The translations under genes were made by a program, and so were the position numbers. A DNA stretch of 64,000 nt from Alistipes sp. GTDB taxonomy: Bacteria > Bacteroidota > Bacteroidia > Bacteroidales > Rikenellaceae. The notes under the pieces were generated by a model. The model ran no database searches. It worked only from the letters and a program-made list of their open reading frames with translations, and was not told the DNA's origin. The stretch spans positions 1-64,000 of the forward strand of contig JAFTNV010000041.1 of assembly GCA_017451685.1 (NCBI GenBank). Direction: 5' to 3'. This document shows positions 6,726 to 15,846 of this stretch, piece by piece (positions within the stretch are counted from its first letter, which is position 1; each line of letters begins with the position of its first letter).

Positions 6726-9700
6726 ATGAGTAAAATAATAGTCTCAAACGCAAGCAATACACGAGAACTTACCGTGGACTTGCAGAACAAGAAGCAGGCT
6801 GCGCAAGTCGTCAAAGATTGCCATATAGATTTACCTAAGAAGTTCTTTTTTATAGGTGTAAATAGATCTTCAACTCCCGTCAATTATCGTTTGGAGGTTG
6901 AGTGTAAGACAGATAATCGTCTTATACTCGCAGAAGGTAGTTCGGCTTTATACCTTAAGTACAGAGAGCAGCAAGGGCCTTCAATTGTTGTAGCCGTTGG
7001 TAAGGATGCTAGAGTTTTGGATTTTCAGCTCTATTTTGATCCAACAATTGTTGTTGATTGTAAAGAGAAGGAGAGTTTAGAATCGGAGCTCTTCGCCATA
7101 TCTTATAGAGTTAAAGCTGTTAATGAAAAGAGTAACGAAACAGCAGCAACCATTGAGGGCTCTGCTCAAATACGACTTCAGCGACTCGAGTTTAAGGCAC
7201 CGGTTATTGAATTTGTACCAAACGAATATGGCAATAACCTTGTGTATAATATACATAAAGAACAACCTGAAATTATAGGTGAATTAAGAGTTAAGAACGC
7301 TTCAGATCTTTTGCGAACGCCCGCATGTAATATTACAATGCGGATTGTGGCAAAACGCATGGTGGGAAGAAGGTTAACAGAGGTCAAAGATCTTATGTGG
7401 TACGACTCGGATATAAAGCAGTCTAATCCGCGTGCAACTGCCGAGATTTCATCGCTAACCCCGATTGGAGGTGACCCCTCAGATTTTCGTTACATACTGA
7501 AAGAGCAGGATTTACTCGAATTATACAATATCGATGTTAACAAAACAAGGGGGCATCATATCAATGATAATGTGGTAACAATCCCTATAGTGTGGGATAT
7601 GACCAAGGTGCGTAACCCTATTGCTAACGATGAGAAATATTGTATTCATATCGAAGCAAAAGCTTCGAGCGTGTTGGGAAGTGAACACCAGGAGGTATCA
7701 TACACCGACTTGCATGTTACTCTTAAGCGCAATTGTAGGGATATGGATCTCGAAGTGCATTTTATGGATGATATAGATGTGTTAGTTACTAATGGGGCGG
7801 TTATGTCATGTGTTGTTCCGGATGTGATTCCCGAAATGACTTCGACATACGAGTTTTTGCTTAAAAATACCGCGGAGTTTGCGTCAGATGGTAAGGAGGG
7901 TGCCCGTATCTTTATCAAGGATTTATCGCTACCAACGAATTTGTCGCCATACATTAAGCAAAAGCCGGGCGTCAGAGATTCTATCTTTACGTTTATAGAT
8001 AACGATGGTAAGCAGATATCTCTTGCGGAAGAGTTTGCTCTAGGGATTAAGGAAGCTCAGGCTATACGTATTGAGTACGACCATTCGTGCATTGATACGA
8101 TAACCGACCTTGTGGCTAATAAAACAGTGTATGAGTTGACATATAAGTTGCGCCTCACGTTCAAATACTATGTTGACAGCAACGATGAGTACAACTTAGC
8201 ATCAGAAGTCGATGAGTCAAAATTTAATGAGTTTAAGGTAACATTACCTATCCTTTTGCGTAAGGCGGCCAAGCCCGAATGGATGTGTATTGATTTGGGA
8301 ACGTCGGCAATAGTTGCATCTTATGGTACGCTGTTGGATAATGCTGGCAAATTCGCTAACACCCAAATTATGTTGGGTAAGCAAAAGCAGGCTCTAATGT
8401 CAGGTATATTCAAATCTGATAAAAACAAAATTAGCGATACTTCTGAGAGTGATCTTCGGTTCATTAATTCAACGACAGCCGTAAATATTACGACGATTGA
8501 TAATAGTAAGATATCATCGACAGCCACTGACGACTATATAAAGATGTGTTTGTGGCTTTCCCCTACAACAGGTATGGTGGATTTTTATGCTCGAATGTTA
8601 CCAAGTTTGAAGAGTATCGTGGGCCACAATATCTTTCCTGCGACACTACTTCCTCATGAGGTGAAGATGTCGGAGCGAGACCCAATCAAAGTAGAATCAA
8701 TCTTTGAGAATATATATAAACAACTATTTAATTTCTTCATCCCCAGAGAGCATTCGCTGGCTGCAGAAAATGTCGTGATGACTGTGCCTAATACGTATAC
8801 TCCGCATAATATTACGGTGTTACGTGGCATATTGTATAACGCTATGCCACAACTACGTAATATACGTTTTATTAGTGAGTCGGACGCAGCGGTGTTCTAC
8901 TATTTATCTCGTCGTGAACATATCTTCAGAAACACGGAAAATGTTCCAAGTAATATCGACAATAGTGTTCTGGTATACGATATGGGCGCTGGTACGCTCG
9001 ACCTAACCTATATAACACGTACGTTAAGAGGTAATAATACCGAAATAGAGTTCAAAGGCAAGTTAGGTGTGTCGCGTGCCGGTAACTATCTCGACTATCT
9101 GATAGCAGATATTATCATCGAACTATTGAAGCGACCGAACGTGGATAATGGGGTTGAAGACAATAGGACAAAGGAACGAAGAATAGGTGATGAGAAATCG
9201 TTAGATTTGGTTATAGCTCTGAATAATCAAGGCCTTACACCTGCGCATCGCAAAAGTGCCGGTGTACTAAAGTCGTATGTCCGCAATGTGGTTAAACCAA
9301 TGTTAAATATGTACGACAATAAATCGATATGCGATGAGTTAAAGCCTGAAGTACAAGCGCTTATAAGTGATCCTGCGTTTACAAAATATAGGGAAACACT
9401 TTCAAAGATTACAGTTGCGGATATTAAGATGCATCCCAAGATGATGCAATATCTTGAGGAAATTTCATCTGAGATATTTACACATTTTAAGGGGTTGTTC
9501 TCCAAGGGAGGTGATGTAATAAAACCATCACTTTTAATCTTCTCGGGACGTTCAACGTCGCTAAAAATTATTCGTAAGGCGGTAAATAAGGCATTGTCTG
9601 AAGTTTTAGGTTGTAACGATTGTAAATTCTTAGACCTCAGTCAGGAGCGCATCTTAGATCTTTCCAAAGAGTGTGATAGTACTGATAACGAGGGTGATGT

Positions 9701-10295
9701 TGTAACTTCAGAAAAGATAAGCAGCTTAAAGACCGTTGTTGTGGATGGTGCGATGGCATTTTGTAATCTATTTGGAGAGGGTAACGGAAGCTTGAAGATT
9801 CGTAATAGAAATGTATATGCACAATATGGTGTAATGTTTTTGTTGAATGATGGTACCTGGGAGTGGGTCCCCATGCTTGATGCCTCAACGCAAGCGATAA
9901 ATGAAGATAGTGCAAAATTATCCAATGACGGAACCATCATCTATGAATACGACACTCGAGTTCATAGAGTGTCAAATAGTGCTCGCATTGGCAATATTCC
10001 ACAAAGACCTTTACGAAAGAACTTTAATGATGTTGCCGCAATATATGTTTTACAATCATATAGTAACAACACAGAGGATGACTGGAATAATGGCCATCGT
10101 GATTTAATTACCATTATTGGAGCAACAAGTAACTTTGCTAATATTGGTGATAGAGAGTATTATATGACAATTAACCGTTATAATAAGATCTCGTTCCATA
10201 TAGGAAATGCACAGATTGAAATGTACCCTCGAGAGGATACCATATCAGAGTCTTTCAAAAAGAGTATGTGGCCAATTGTTGAAAATAAAAGATAA
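6726..10295 (+). CDS. Large fusion: beta domains plus Hsp70-like ATPase (island ATPase 2)
   Basis: An 1189-residue cytoplasmic protein (no signal peptide or membrane helix). Residues 1 to about 515 are beta-rich and look like a string of Ig-like sandwich domains. The rest is an actin/Hsp70-fold ATPase: phosphate-1 CIDLGTSA (D523), VPNTY and SESDAA as the connecting region, phosphate-2 YDMGAGTLD (D752-G756), and adenosine motif FSGRSTSL (G941-T944). About 170 residues follow. Placing beta domains before the ATPase is the reverse of DnaK. VPNTY and SESDA are shared with the protein at 12446, so the two are paralogs. The gene lies 14 bp from its upstream neighbour. Role inferred: cytoplasmic scaffold or ATP-driven clamp. 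Confidence 0.8.
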   Translation: MSKIIVSNASNTRELTVDLQNKKQAAQVVKDCHIDLPKKFFFIGVNRSSTPVNYRLEVECKTDNRLILAEGSSALYLKYREQQGPSIVVAVGKDARVLDFQLYFDPTIVVDCKEKESLESELFAISYRVKAVNEKSNETAATIEGSAQIRLQRLEFKAPVIEFVPNEYGNNLVYNIHKEQPEIIGELRVKNASDLLRTPACNITMRIVAKRMVGRRLTEVKDLMWYDSDIKQSNPRATAEISSLTPIGGDPSDFRYILKEQDLLELYNIDVNKTRGHHINDNVVTIPIVWDMTKVRNPIANDEKYCIHIEAKASSVLGSEHQEVSYTDLHVTLKRNCRDMDLEVHFMDDIDVLVTNGAVMSCVVPDVIPEMTSTYEFLLKNTAEFASDGKEGARIFIKDLSLPTNLSPYIKQKPGVRDSIFTFIDNDGKQISLAEEFALGIKEAQAIRIEYDHSCIDTITDLVANKTVYELTYKLRLTFKYYVDSNDEYNLASEVDESKFNEFKVTLPILLRKAAKPEWMCIDLGTSAIVASYGTLLDNAGKFANTQIMLGKQKQALMSGIFKSDKNKISDTSESDLRFINSTTAVNITTIDNSKISSTATDDYIKMCLWLSPTTGMVDFYARMLPSLKSIVGHNIFPATLLPHEVKMSERDPIKVESIFENIYKQLFNFFIPREHSLAAENVVMTVPNTYTPHNITVLRGILYNAMPQLRNIRFISESDAAVFYYLSRREHIFRNTENVPSNIDNSVLVYDMGAGTLDLTYITRTLRGNNTEIEFKGKLGVSRAGNYLDYLIADIIIELLKRPNVDNGVEDNRTKERRIGDEKSLDLVIALNNQGLTPAHRKSAGVLKSYVRNVVKPMLNMYDNKSICDELKPEVQALISDPAFTKYRETLSKITVADIKMHPKMMQYLEEISSEIFTHFKGLFSKGGDVIKPSLLIFSGRSTSLKIIRKAVNKALSEVLGCNDCKFLDLSQERILDLSKECDSTDNEGDVVTSEKISSLKTVVVDGAMAFCNLFGEGNGSLKIRNRNVYAQYGVMFLLNDGTWEWVPMLDASTQAINEDSAKLSNDGTIIYEYDTRVHRVSNSARIGNIPQRPLRKNFNDVAAIYVLQSYSNNTEDDWNNGHRDLITIIGATSNFANIGDREYYMTINRYNKISFHIGNAQIEMYPREDTISESFKKSMWPIVENKR

Positions 10296-10302
10296 ACATA
10301 TT

Positions 10303-12408
10303 ATGAAATTTACTAATCTAATTCGCAAAATTACGTTTACTGTAGCATTAACAGTAGTACCATTTATTGCTTCAGCCCAGCGACCTAATGATGATGAGAT
10401 ACTTCTCGTTGTAGATAAGAATGAGATAAGGGTTGATAGTCTATCTAATTCGCATGGTTCGATATTTAAGTATAGTGGTGAGCAAGATGATTGCCATTAC
10501 TATCTCTATACATCACAAAAATACATCAAATTAAAGTTTGGTGAGATGAAAGATGGTGTTAGCCAAAATATATTTATTGATCCGTCTAATGCTATACATC
10601 CATTATTTTTTGATTCTAATAAAGATAAGTTGTCGCCAGAAACGAATACTCATAATAAGCAAAAATATTTCTCGAGAACAATTATCGAGTACGAAGATCG
10701 AACAATCGGTCTTGCTGAAGATCAGCAAAAGGGTACATTCTATTTTGTTAAAGCCGGAGAGAAGGAGCCTATTATGCGACTATCAGTGTGTCTTGCATCA
10801 AGCCATCAAGGTGCGACAGGTGCTATTGTGTTTGCTGACGAAAATGTCACAACGAAGACAGAGGCAAATGGCAGTGTCGTTATCTCAATATCGGACAAAA
10901 GCGCAATAGATACTCTTGATGTAAGAATCCCTGCAAATACCGTGCTTAAAGAGGTAAAGGTTGGAGAGAAGGCACATAAGTCATTTGTGAAGACCGAAGT
11001 GTTTGCTTCTGATTTTGAAGCAGAGAACGTAAAACAGTTATGTCTAACTCACAACCAGATAGATCGACTGGTTGACGGTCAGCATCTCACGCTTACATTC
11101 GTAGCTTTTGATGAAGATGGGGTATTATCTAATGAGTTGGTCATGACCTATAAATTCCAGTATACTGGTCAGAACCCCAAGTCGGCACTACTATGGTGGC
11201 ACTACCTTATTGCATCTATCGCCATTGTTATTATTATCACAACAATAGGTGTTATCTTTTGGCTGAAACGAAAAAAGAGTGTAGCGAAGAAGACGCGGGA
11301 TGACCAAGACGATGATACGCTCTATAATGAAACCGTAGAGTTGGAAGAACGCGAGTGTACAGAGATATCCATATCTCAAATAAGTAAAGAGTTAGAAGCG
11401 GAAAGAGAGGCGCGTAGATTGGTGGAGGAGAGCTTCAAGCAGAAATGTGATTTATTAGAAGAGGCCATGGGTCAATTGGGACAGTATAGAGTAGATTTAG
11501 ACGCGGTAGAAAATGAGCTTGCACACACAACTCAAGAGTTAGCCAATACTCAAAGACTCTTGAATGAGGCTACGGAAATGATTGAAAACTGCGAGAGAGA
11601 TTTCAACGAAAAGATAGAGATAAAAGAGAAGGAACACGAAAGTATTGTTAATAATATTTTGGATGGACACGCACTGGAAAAAGACAGATTGTGTGCAGAG
11701 CATAAAGTCGAGATTGAGTGCTTGCACGATAAGCACACAGAGATGATGGCCGAAAAAGATCGTGAGTATGACAGGTTACGCCAAAAATATGAATCGGCCA
11801 CCACTTTATGGAAGAGTGATAGAGGACAGATCTTATCATTCTTCCAATCTCAGTTTGAGTTTATTGACAAGTATCTTGCGAACATACTTACAAAAGCAGA
11901 TACCAGCGCACCTATATACGAGATACTTGAGCAATTGAGAGATACGGCATACGGATATGATAAGTTCCGTGAGTACATAATCAACACACTGCAGGCGGAG
12001 GATAGAAGTGTCGCAGAACTAATATCTGATGTGCGTGAATTTGTGGTTACGAATATGCAAACTGAGATGTCGTGGATTAATAATGCCGCACGACTTTATG
12101 CATACGCATCCACGGGGGCATTAAAGAGTGTATTCGGTCATTATGAAGATGCCGCAAAGGATACTAAAATATTGTTTGGTCAGATAGAAATATTGGTTGC
12201 CATGTGGGGCATTACAGGTATTTATATACCCACGTTGCTGAAAACAAAATACAATGATGAGGAGCATAATTACTGTATTTCTAATCTTGTATTGCCAAGC
12301 ATCTATCCATCATATTCAGACCATCTACACGATATGATGATATATGACTTTTTGCAGGTTGGATATGTGGTTAATGGACAAAAGATCAAGGCTGTAGTGG
12401 CGTATTAA
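10303..12408 (+). CDS. Bitopic protein: periplasmic domain, TM, cytoplasmic coiled coil
   Basis: A 701-residue protein. A signal peptide ends about residue 25 (VVPFIASAQ). A beta-rich periplasmic region runs to about 296. One membrane helix lies at about 299-323 (WWHYLIASIAIVIIITT), followed by KRKK. About 170 residues of heptad-rich coiled coil follow (about 340-510, rich in E, K, L and R), then a helical C-terminal domain. The start at 10303 gives the signal peptide; the longer frame overlaps the upstream gene. The architecture could carry a signal or mechanical link between the periplasm and the cytoplasmic ATPases, as MreC/RodZ-like proteins do in other synthases. That is inference from topology. 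Confidence 0.78.
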   Translation: MKFTNLIRKITFTVALTVVPFIASAQRPNDDEILLVVDKNEIRVDSLSNSHGSIFKYSGEQDDCHYYLYTSQKYIKLKFGEMKDGVSQNIFIDPSNAIHPLFFDSNKDKLSPETNTHNKQKYFSRTIIEYEDRTIGLAEDQQKGTFYFVKAGEKEPIMRLSVCLASSHQGATGAIVFADENVTTKTEANGSVVISISDKSAIDTLDVRIPANTVLKEVKVGEKAHKSFVKTEVFASDFEAENVKQLCLTHNQIDRLVDGQHLTLTFVAFDEDGVLSNELVMTYKFQYTGQNPKSALLWWHYLIASIAIVIIITTIGVIFWLKRKKSVAKKTRDDQDDDTLYNETVELEERECTEISISQISKELEAEREARRLVEESFKQKCDLLEEAMGQLGQYRVDLDAVENELAHTTQELANTQRLLNEATEMIENCERDFNEKIEIKEKEHESIVNNILDGHALEKDRLCAEHKVEIECLHDKHTEMMAEKDREYDRLRQKYESATTLWKSDRGQILSFFQSQFEFIDKYLANILTKADTSAPIYEILEQLRDTAYGYDKFREYIINTLQAEDRSVAELISDVREFVVTNMQTEMSWINNAARLYAYASTGALKSVFGHYEDAAKDTKILFGQIEILVAMWGITGIYIPTLLKTKYNDEEHNYCISNLVLPSIYPSYSDHLHDMMIYDFLQVGYVVNGQKIKAVVAY

Positions 12409-12445
12409 TAAATAGATTGCTAACTTATAATATCCAATTTAAGAT

Positions 12446-15085
12446 ATGAAACTATTAACCGTTTTAGTAAATAACCGTATTGACCACACTCTAAATTTTG
12501 ATAGACGTGCCAATACGCCAAATTCATATATTGCTGAGCGAGGCGTGGGTAATAGAGTAAATCTTATTACTTTTTTAGATGATATTAGATGTACGATTCA
12601 TACGGATACAAGGGATGAGATTCGTAACATAACAAACATCTTCTATAAAACTGATGAAACGAACAATGGGTTATATACGGAAGTTAACGTAGGTTTTGTT
12701 GTTAAATTGGGAGCACACGCCAAGCATCGAGTGTATGGTTATAATAATACATCAAATGTCACAACTGATCGTCAAGATGAAAAAACTGAGTCGGCTTGTG
12801 GTAGCGATGTGTTCAAAAATGAAAAGTTCTGGCAAAATGGACAATTATTCTTGCCGGCTCAAGACAACTATATATACAACGTTGTTATTAGATTTGACAT
12901 AGATGGCTTTGAAAAAAATGATTTTGCATCGATCAAAATAAATGTTGCACCGCGAGAACATATTTGGGATGTTGTGCTAGACTATGGTTCTGAGGCATCA
13001 CAATTAATCGTGTCAAAGAGAGATGATCAGGATATTAATGACCTAAGCCTTTTGTTTGAGGAGTTTTACAAGTCGCACAATAATGGGACGCCTCCGTCAG
13101 CAGAAGATTATGCTAAATATATACAGTATGATCCCGATAGTGAGAGATACTACAAGTCGGTATTTTATATTAAGCGAAAGTTTGATGTAGATTTAGATAC
13201 CACGTCGAATGGGTTCCGCTTAAATGTTACGAACATGTTGGGCTCTGATAATGATATCAGCTTCCTTAACCTCTACAATCAGATGGAGAAAGATAAGCTT
13301 GACTATATGGTTATTCCCAATCTTAAGATAGCAAATCATAGAGGTGTTTACTTGCCTCAGATTAATATTGGTGGCATCAATGTAACGGCTCCTAGAATTG
13401 GACAAAATGATGTTTATCGCAAGATTATCAATGCTTTTATGCAGATAGCTATCAGGAAAACAAGAATAGATGGCTTGGCTCCCCGTTTTTTGAACATCGT
13501 TTTGCTTGTGCCCAATACATACCAGCAGAGAGAGGTGTCGAGTGTCCTTACTCATCTTTCTACGGATGTAATGGCGTTAGTTCGTGATAATCCTACGGCA
13601 TTTGGCAACATTAAGGGTATTGAGGTTACATCCGTATCAGAGAGTGATGCCTCGTTTGTTGGTGTTATGGAGCATGTGAGTGGCCAATTTGCTGCGGGGG
13701 GAAGATATATGATCATGGATGCAGGTAAGGGTACTCTTGATTTCTCGGTAATTGAAGATCGTGCGAATCAAAATGCCAATTATCGATATAACAGCATCTT
13801 CCGCTCTGGTATTATTGGAGCCGGAAATGCTATCAGTTATGCGATGTTGTTATCGATTCTAGACCACCTGTTCTCAAATGAGTTGGATAAAGATAAGAGA
13901 AAGGCGAAGGTCGAGGCGTTTATCATTCGCAATATATTAGATAAAAATGCCGATTTGGCAGAAGTCAACTCTCTGATGAAGTTGGTCGAGGAGTACAAGC
14001 GCTTGTATAATGATGGAGAGCTATCTAATCGTAAGGTTTCCGATGTAAATGATGGTATAAAGCTTGAGGGACTACTTAACGTCTTAAAGAACATGATTCG
14101 TGATAGAATTATGGTCAATGATGAGTCGTACATTGATAATATGATTGTCAATATTTGCCATTCTGTATCCAATCGACTCAATAGGAGCTACCCAACACAA
14201 AGGGAATACAAGATAGATCATATCTTCTTTGCCGGGCGAGGCTTTTTAATGAATAAACTCCGTGTCAGGATGGAGGAGATTTTGAAGTCGCAAAATTCGG
14301 ATATCTGTGGAAATGCTACGATACATGATTTTGATACTGTTATAGCATTATCATCAACGGTTACACCTAAGAATGTGTGTATGTTTATCATTAATGGCAT
14401 TAGGGCAGGTCTTTATAATGGCCGTATTATTGGTATTCCTCGCATTGCTCACTCTGCTACACTACAACAAGCACAACCTACAGACCAACAGTCAAGCACG
14501 TCTGATAAAGGCGTGCACGATAAGATAGTGAACATCTGCAAACCAATCATAGGCTCCATTAAGCGTATGTTCGCTAAGCAAAACATGGGTGAGCGTGGCA
14601 CATTATCGCAAATGTTTAATACCATTCTACCCGTAGCAAATGATTTTCCTGATGATCAGCTTAGTAAGATTGAGGCGGTAAATAGAAATCCTCGCGATTT
14701 GGCATTGGGCTATTCTGATACTATTGTTGGGGCAGACGACAGATTGATTGTCAGTGGAATGGAGTATAGAATTGTACTCCCACATATGAATCAGGGGGGT
14801 GTAATAAATGTTAAGTTGTTCTTTGATGGGATCGACTTTGTAATTCGTAAAGAGGGTTCGGATGGTTTTTTAATTAACACAATCAACAATAGAGCATTAG
14901 ATGGAGAATTTGTGTTTGAGTCAACATTCCCATATTTGCTTCTACCTCCCAATCAGAATGAGAGCATCCCATTTCCTGCAAAAAAGGAGAAACCCAACCC
15001 GGGGCAGCAACTTCGAACAATTGCCGGATCACACCTCAACAAAGATGAGGAGGATGAGCAGCAGTTGAGCAGAGTTAAGAAATAG
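12446..15085 (+). CDS. Degenerate Hsp70-like ATPase (island ATPase 3)
   Basis: An 879-residue cytoplasmic protein. An N-terminal beta-rich region (about 1-170) precedes an actin/Hsp70 fold: phosphate-1 LDYGSEAS (D179), VPNTY, SESDAS, phosphate-2 MDAGKGTLD (D425-D432), and adenosine motif FAGRGFLM (G597-G599). Phosphate-1 lacks the usual T-T/T-N pair and phosphate-2 has lysine in place of the middle glycine, so hydrolysis may be weak or absent. The C-terminal part holds a low-complexity Q/S/T linker (near 675) and a final beta domain ending in an acidic, Q-rich tail. It is paralogous to the 1189-residue protein. A scaffold or heteropolymer subunit is plausible. Confidence 0.78.
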   Translation: MKLLTVLVNNRIDHTLNFDRRANTPNSYIAERGVGNRVNLITFLDDIRCTIHTDTRDEIRNITNIFYKTDETNNGLYTEVNVGFVVKLGAHAKHRVYGYNNTSNVTTDRQDEKTESACGSDVFKNEKFWQNGQLFLPAQDNYIYNVVIRFDIDGFEKNDFASIKINVAPREHIWDVVLDYGSEASQLIVSKRDDQDINDLSLLFEEFYKSHNNGTPPSAEDYAKYIQYDPDSERYYKSVFYIKRKFDVDLDTTSNGFRLNVTNMLGSDNDISFLNLYNQMEKDKLDYMVIPNLKIANHRGVYLPQINIGGINVTAPRIGQNDVYRKIINAFMQIAIRKTRIDGLAPRFLNIVLLVPNTYQQREVSSVLTHLSTDVMALVRDNPTAFGNIKGIEVTSVSESDASFVGVMEHVSGQFAAGGRYMIMDAGKGTLDFSVIEDRANQNANYRYNSIFRSGIIGAGNAISYAMLLSILDHLFSNELDKDKRKAKVEAFIIRNILDKNADLAEVNSLMKLVEEYKRLYNDGELSNRKVSDVNDGIKLEGLLNVLKNMIRDRIMVNDESYIDNMIVNICHSVSNRLNRSYPTQREYKIDHIFFAGRGFLMNKLRVRMEEILKSQNSDICGNATIHDFDTVIALSSTVTPKNVCMFIINGIRAGLYNGRIIGIPRIAHSATLQQAQPTDQQSSTSDKGVHDKIVNICKPIIGSIKRMFAKQNMGERGTLSQMFNTILPVANDFPDDQLSKIEAVNRNPRDLALGYSDTIVGADDRLIVSGMEYRIVLPHMNQGGVINVKLFFDGIDFVIRKEGSDGFLINTINNRALDGEFVFESTFPYLLLPPNQNESIPFPAKKEKPNPGQQLRTIAGSHLNKDEEDEQQLSRVKK

Positions 15086-15109
15086 TTAAACCTGTATTTA
15101 TATGTCATT

Positions 15110-15844
15110 ATGAGAAGTATTGTTAAGTGGTTATATTTAATAGCTTTGGTTAGTGTTGTGTGTGGCATTATCTCCATATTGGGTATCATGATAGAGAGTC
15201 ACCTTATACTTAATGTCATAATTGTGGTGTGCGGTCTTCTGTTAATCATCATAGTTTATAGTTTAAGCGTGGCAATATCGAAGCAAAATTGCAAATTCAA
15301 CGAACTCAAAGAGACAATAGTTCAACTCAATAAACAGTTAAAGAGTAGCGAAGATTTCAGAGGTAGATTTCGCGATGCCTTGAAGACAGAGAGTGATCGT
15401 GCCGATGTTTTAGAGCAGGAGAACCAAAAACTAAAAGTAGAGATTGCTCAAGTTAAGGGGGCGTTTATTTCGGATGCAGATCTAGTTCTTATGAATTTTA
15501 GGAATAATGTTACGACACGATTTTTTGAGCAGTTGCGAGGTGTTAATATGCCACTTGATCTCGAGGAGCGTCAAGTTATCATTGACAATACCATTAATGT
15601 TGCAATGATGGCTCTTGATATAGCCGAAACTCTGCAATGGAGTGATGTAGTAAATCGTGAAGAGCAAAAGTTGAATGTTGGTATTATAAACGGAACAATA
15701 TCTCACGAAGATGCATTAAATAATGCTATAAAGATTACGGATAATCCAACAATAACCCCCAAATGGGCAAGGGCTTTAGGCATGGCTTTTAAGGGCGTTG
15801 TGTCGGAAGATGCGAATATAATATTTTCAGGATATAAAATGTAG
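15110..15844 (+). CDS. Two-TM coiled-coil inner-membrane protein
   Basis: A 244-residue protein with two adjacent membrane helices (about 7-27 and 33-56), a coiled coil of about 60 residues (about 58-118, rich in Q, K, E and L), and a compact helical C-terminal domain. The hairpin topology puts both ends in the cytoplasm. It does not resemble a family I know. Its gene ends 2 bp before the giant SEDS-PBP gene, which suggests close coupling. A role as a membrane adaptor for that enzyme is inferred. Confidence 0.7.
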   Translation: MRSIVKWLYLIALVSVVCGIISILGIMIESHLILNVIIVVCGLLLIIIVYSLSVAISKQNCKFNELKETIVQLNKQLKSSEDFRGRFRDALKTESDRADVLEQENQKLKVEIAQVKGAFISDADLVLMNFRNNVTTRFFEQLRGVNMPLDLEERQVIIDNTINVAMMALDIAETLQWSDVVNREEQKLNVGIINGTISHEDALNNAIKITDNPTITPKWARALGMAFKGVVSEDANIIFSGYKM

Positions 15845-15846
15845 TT

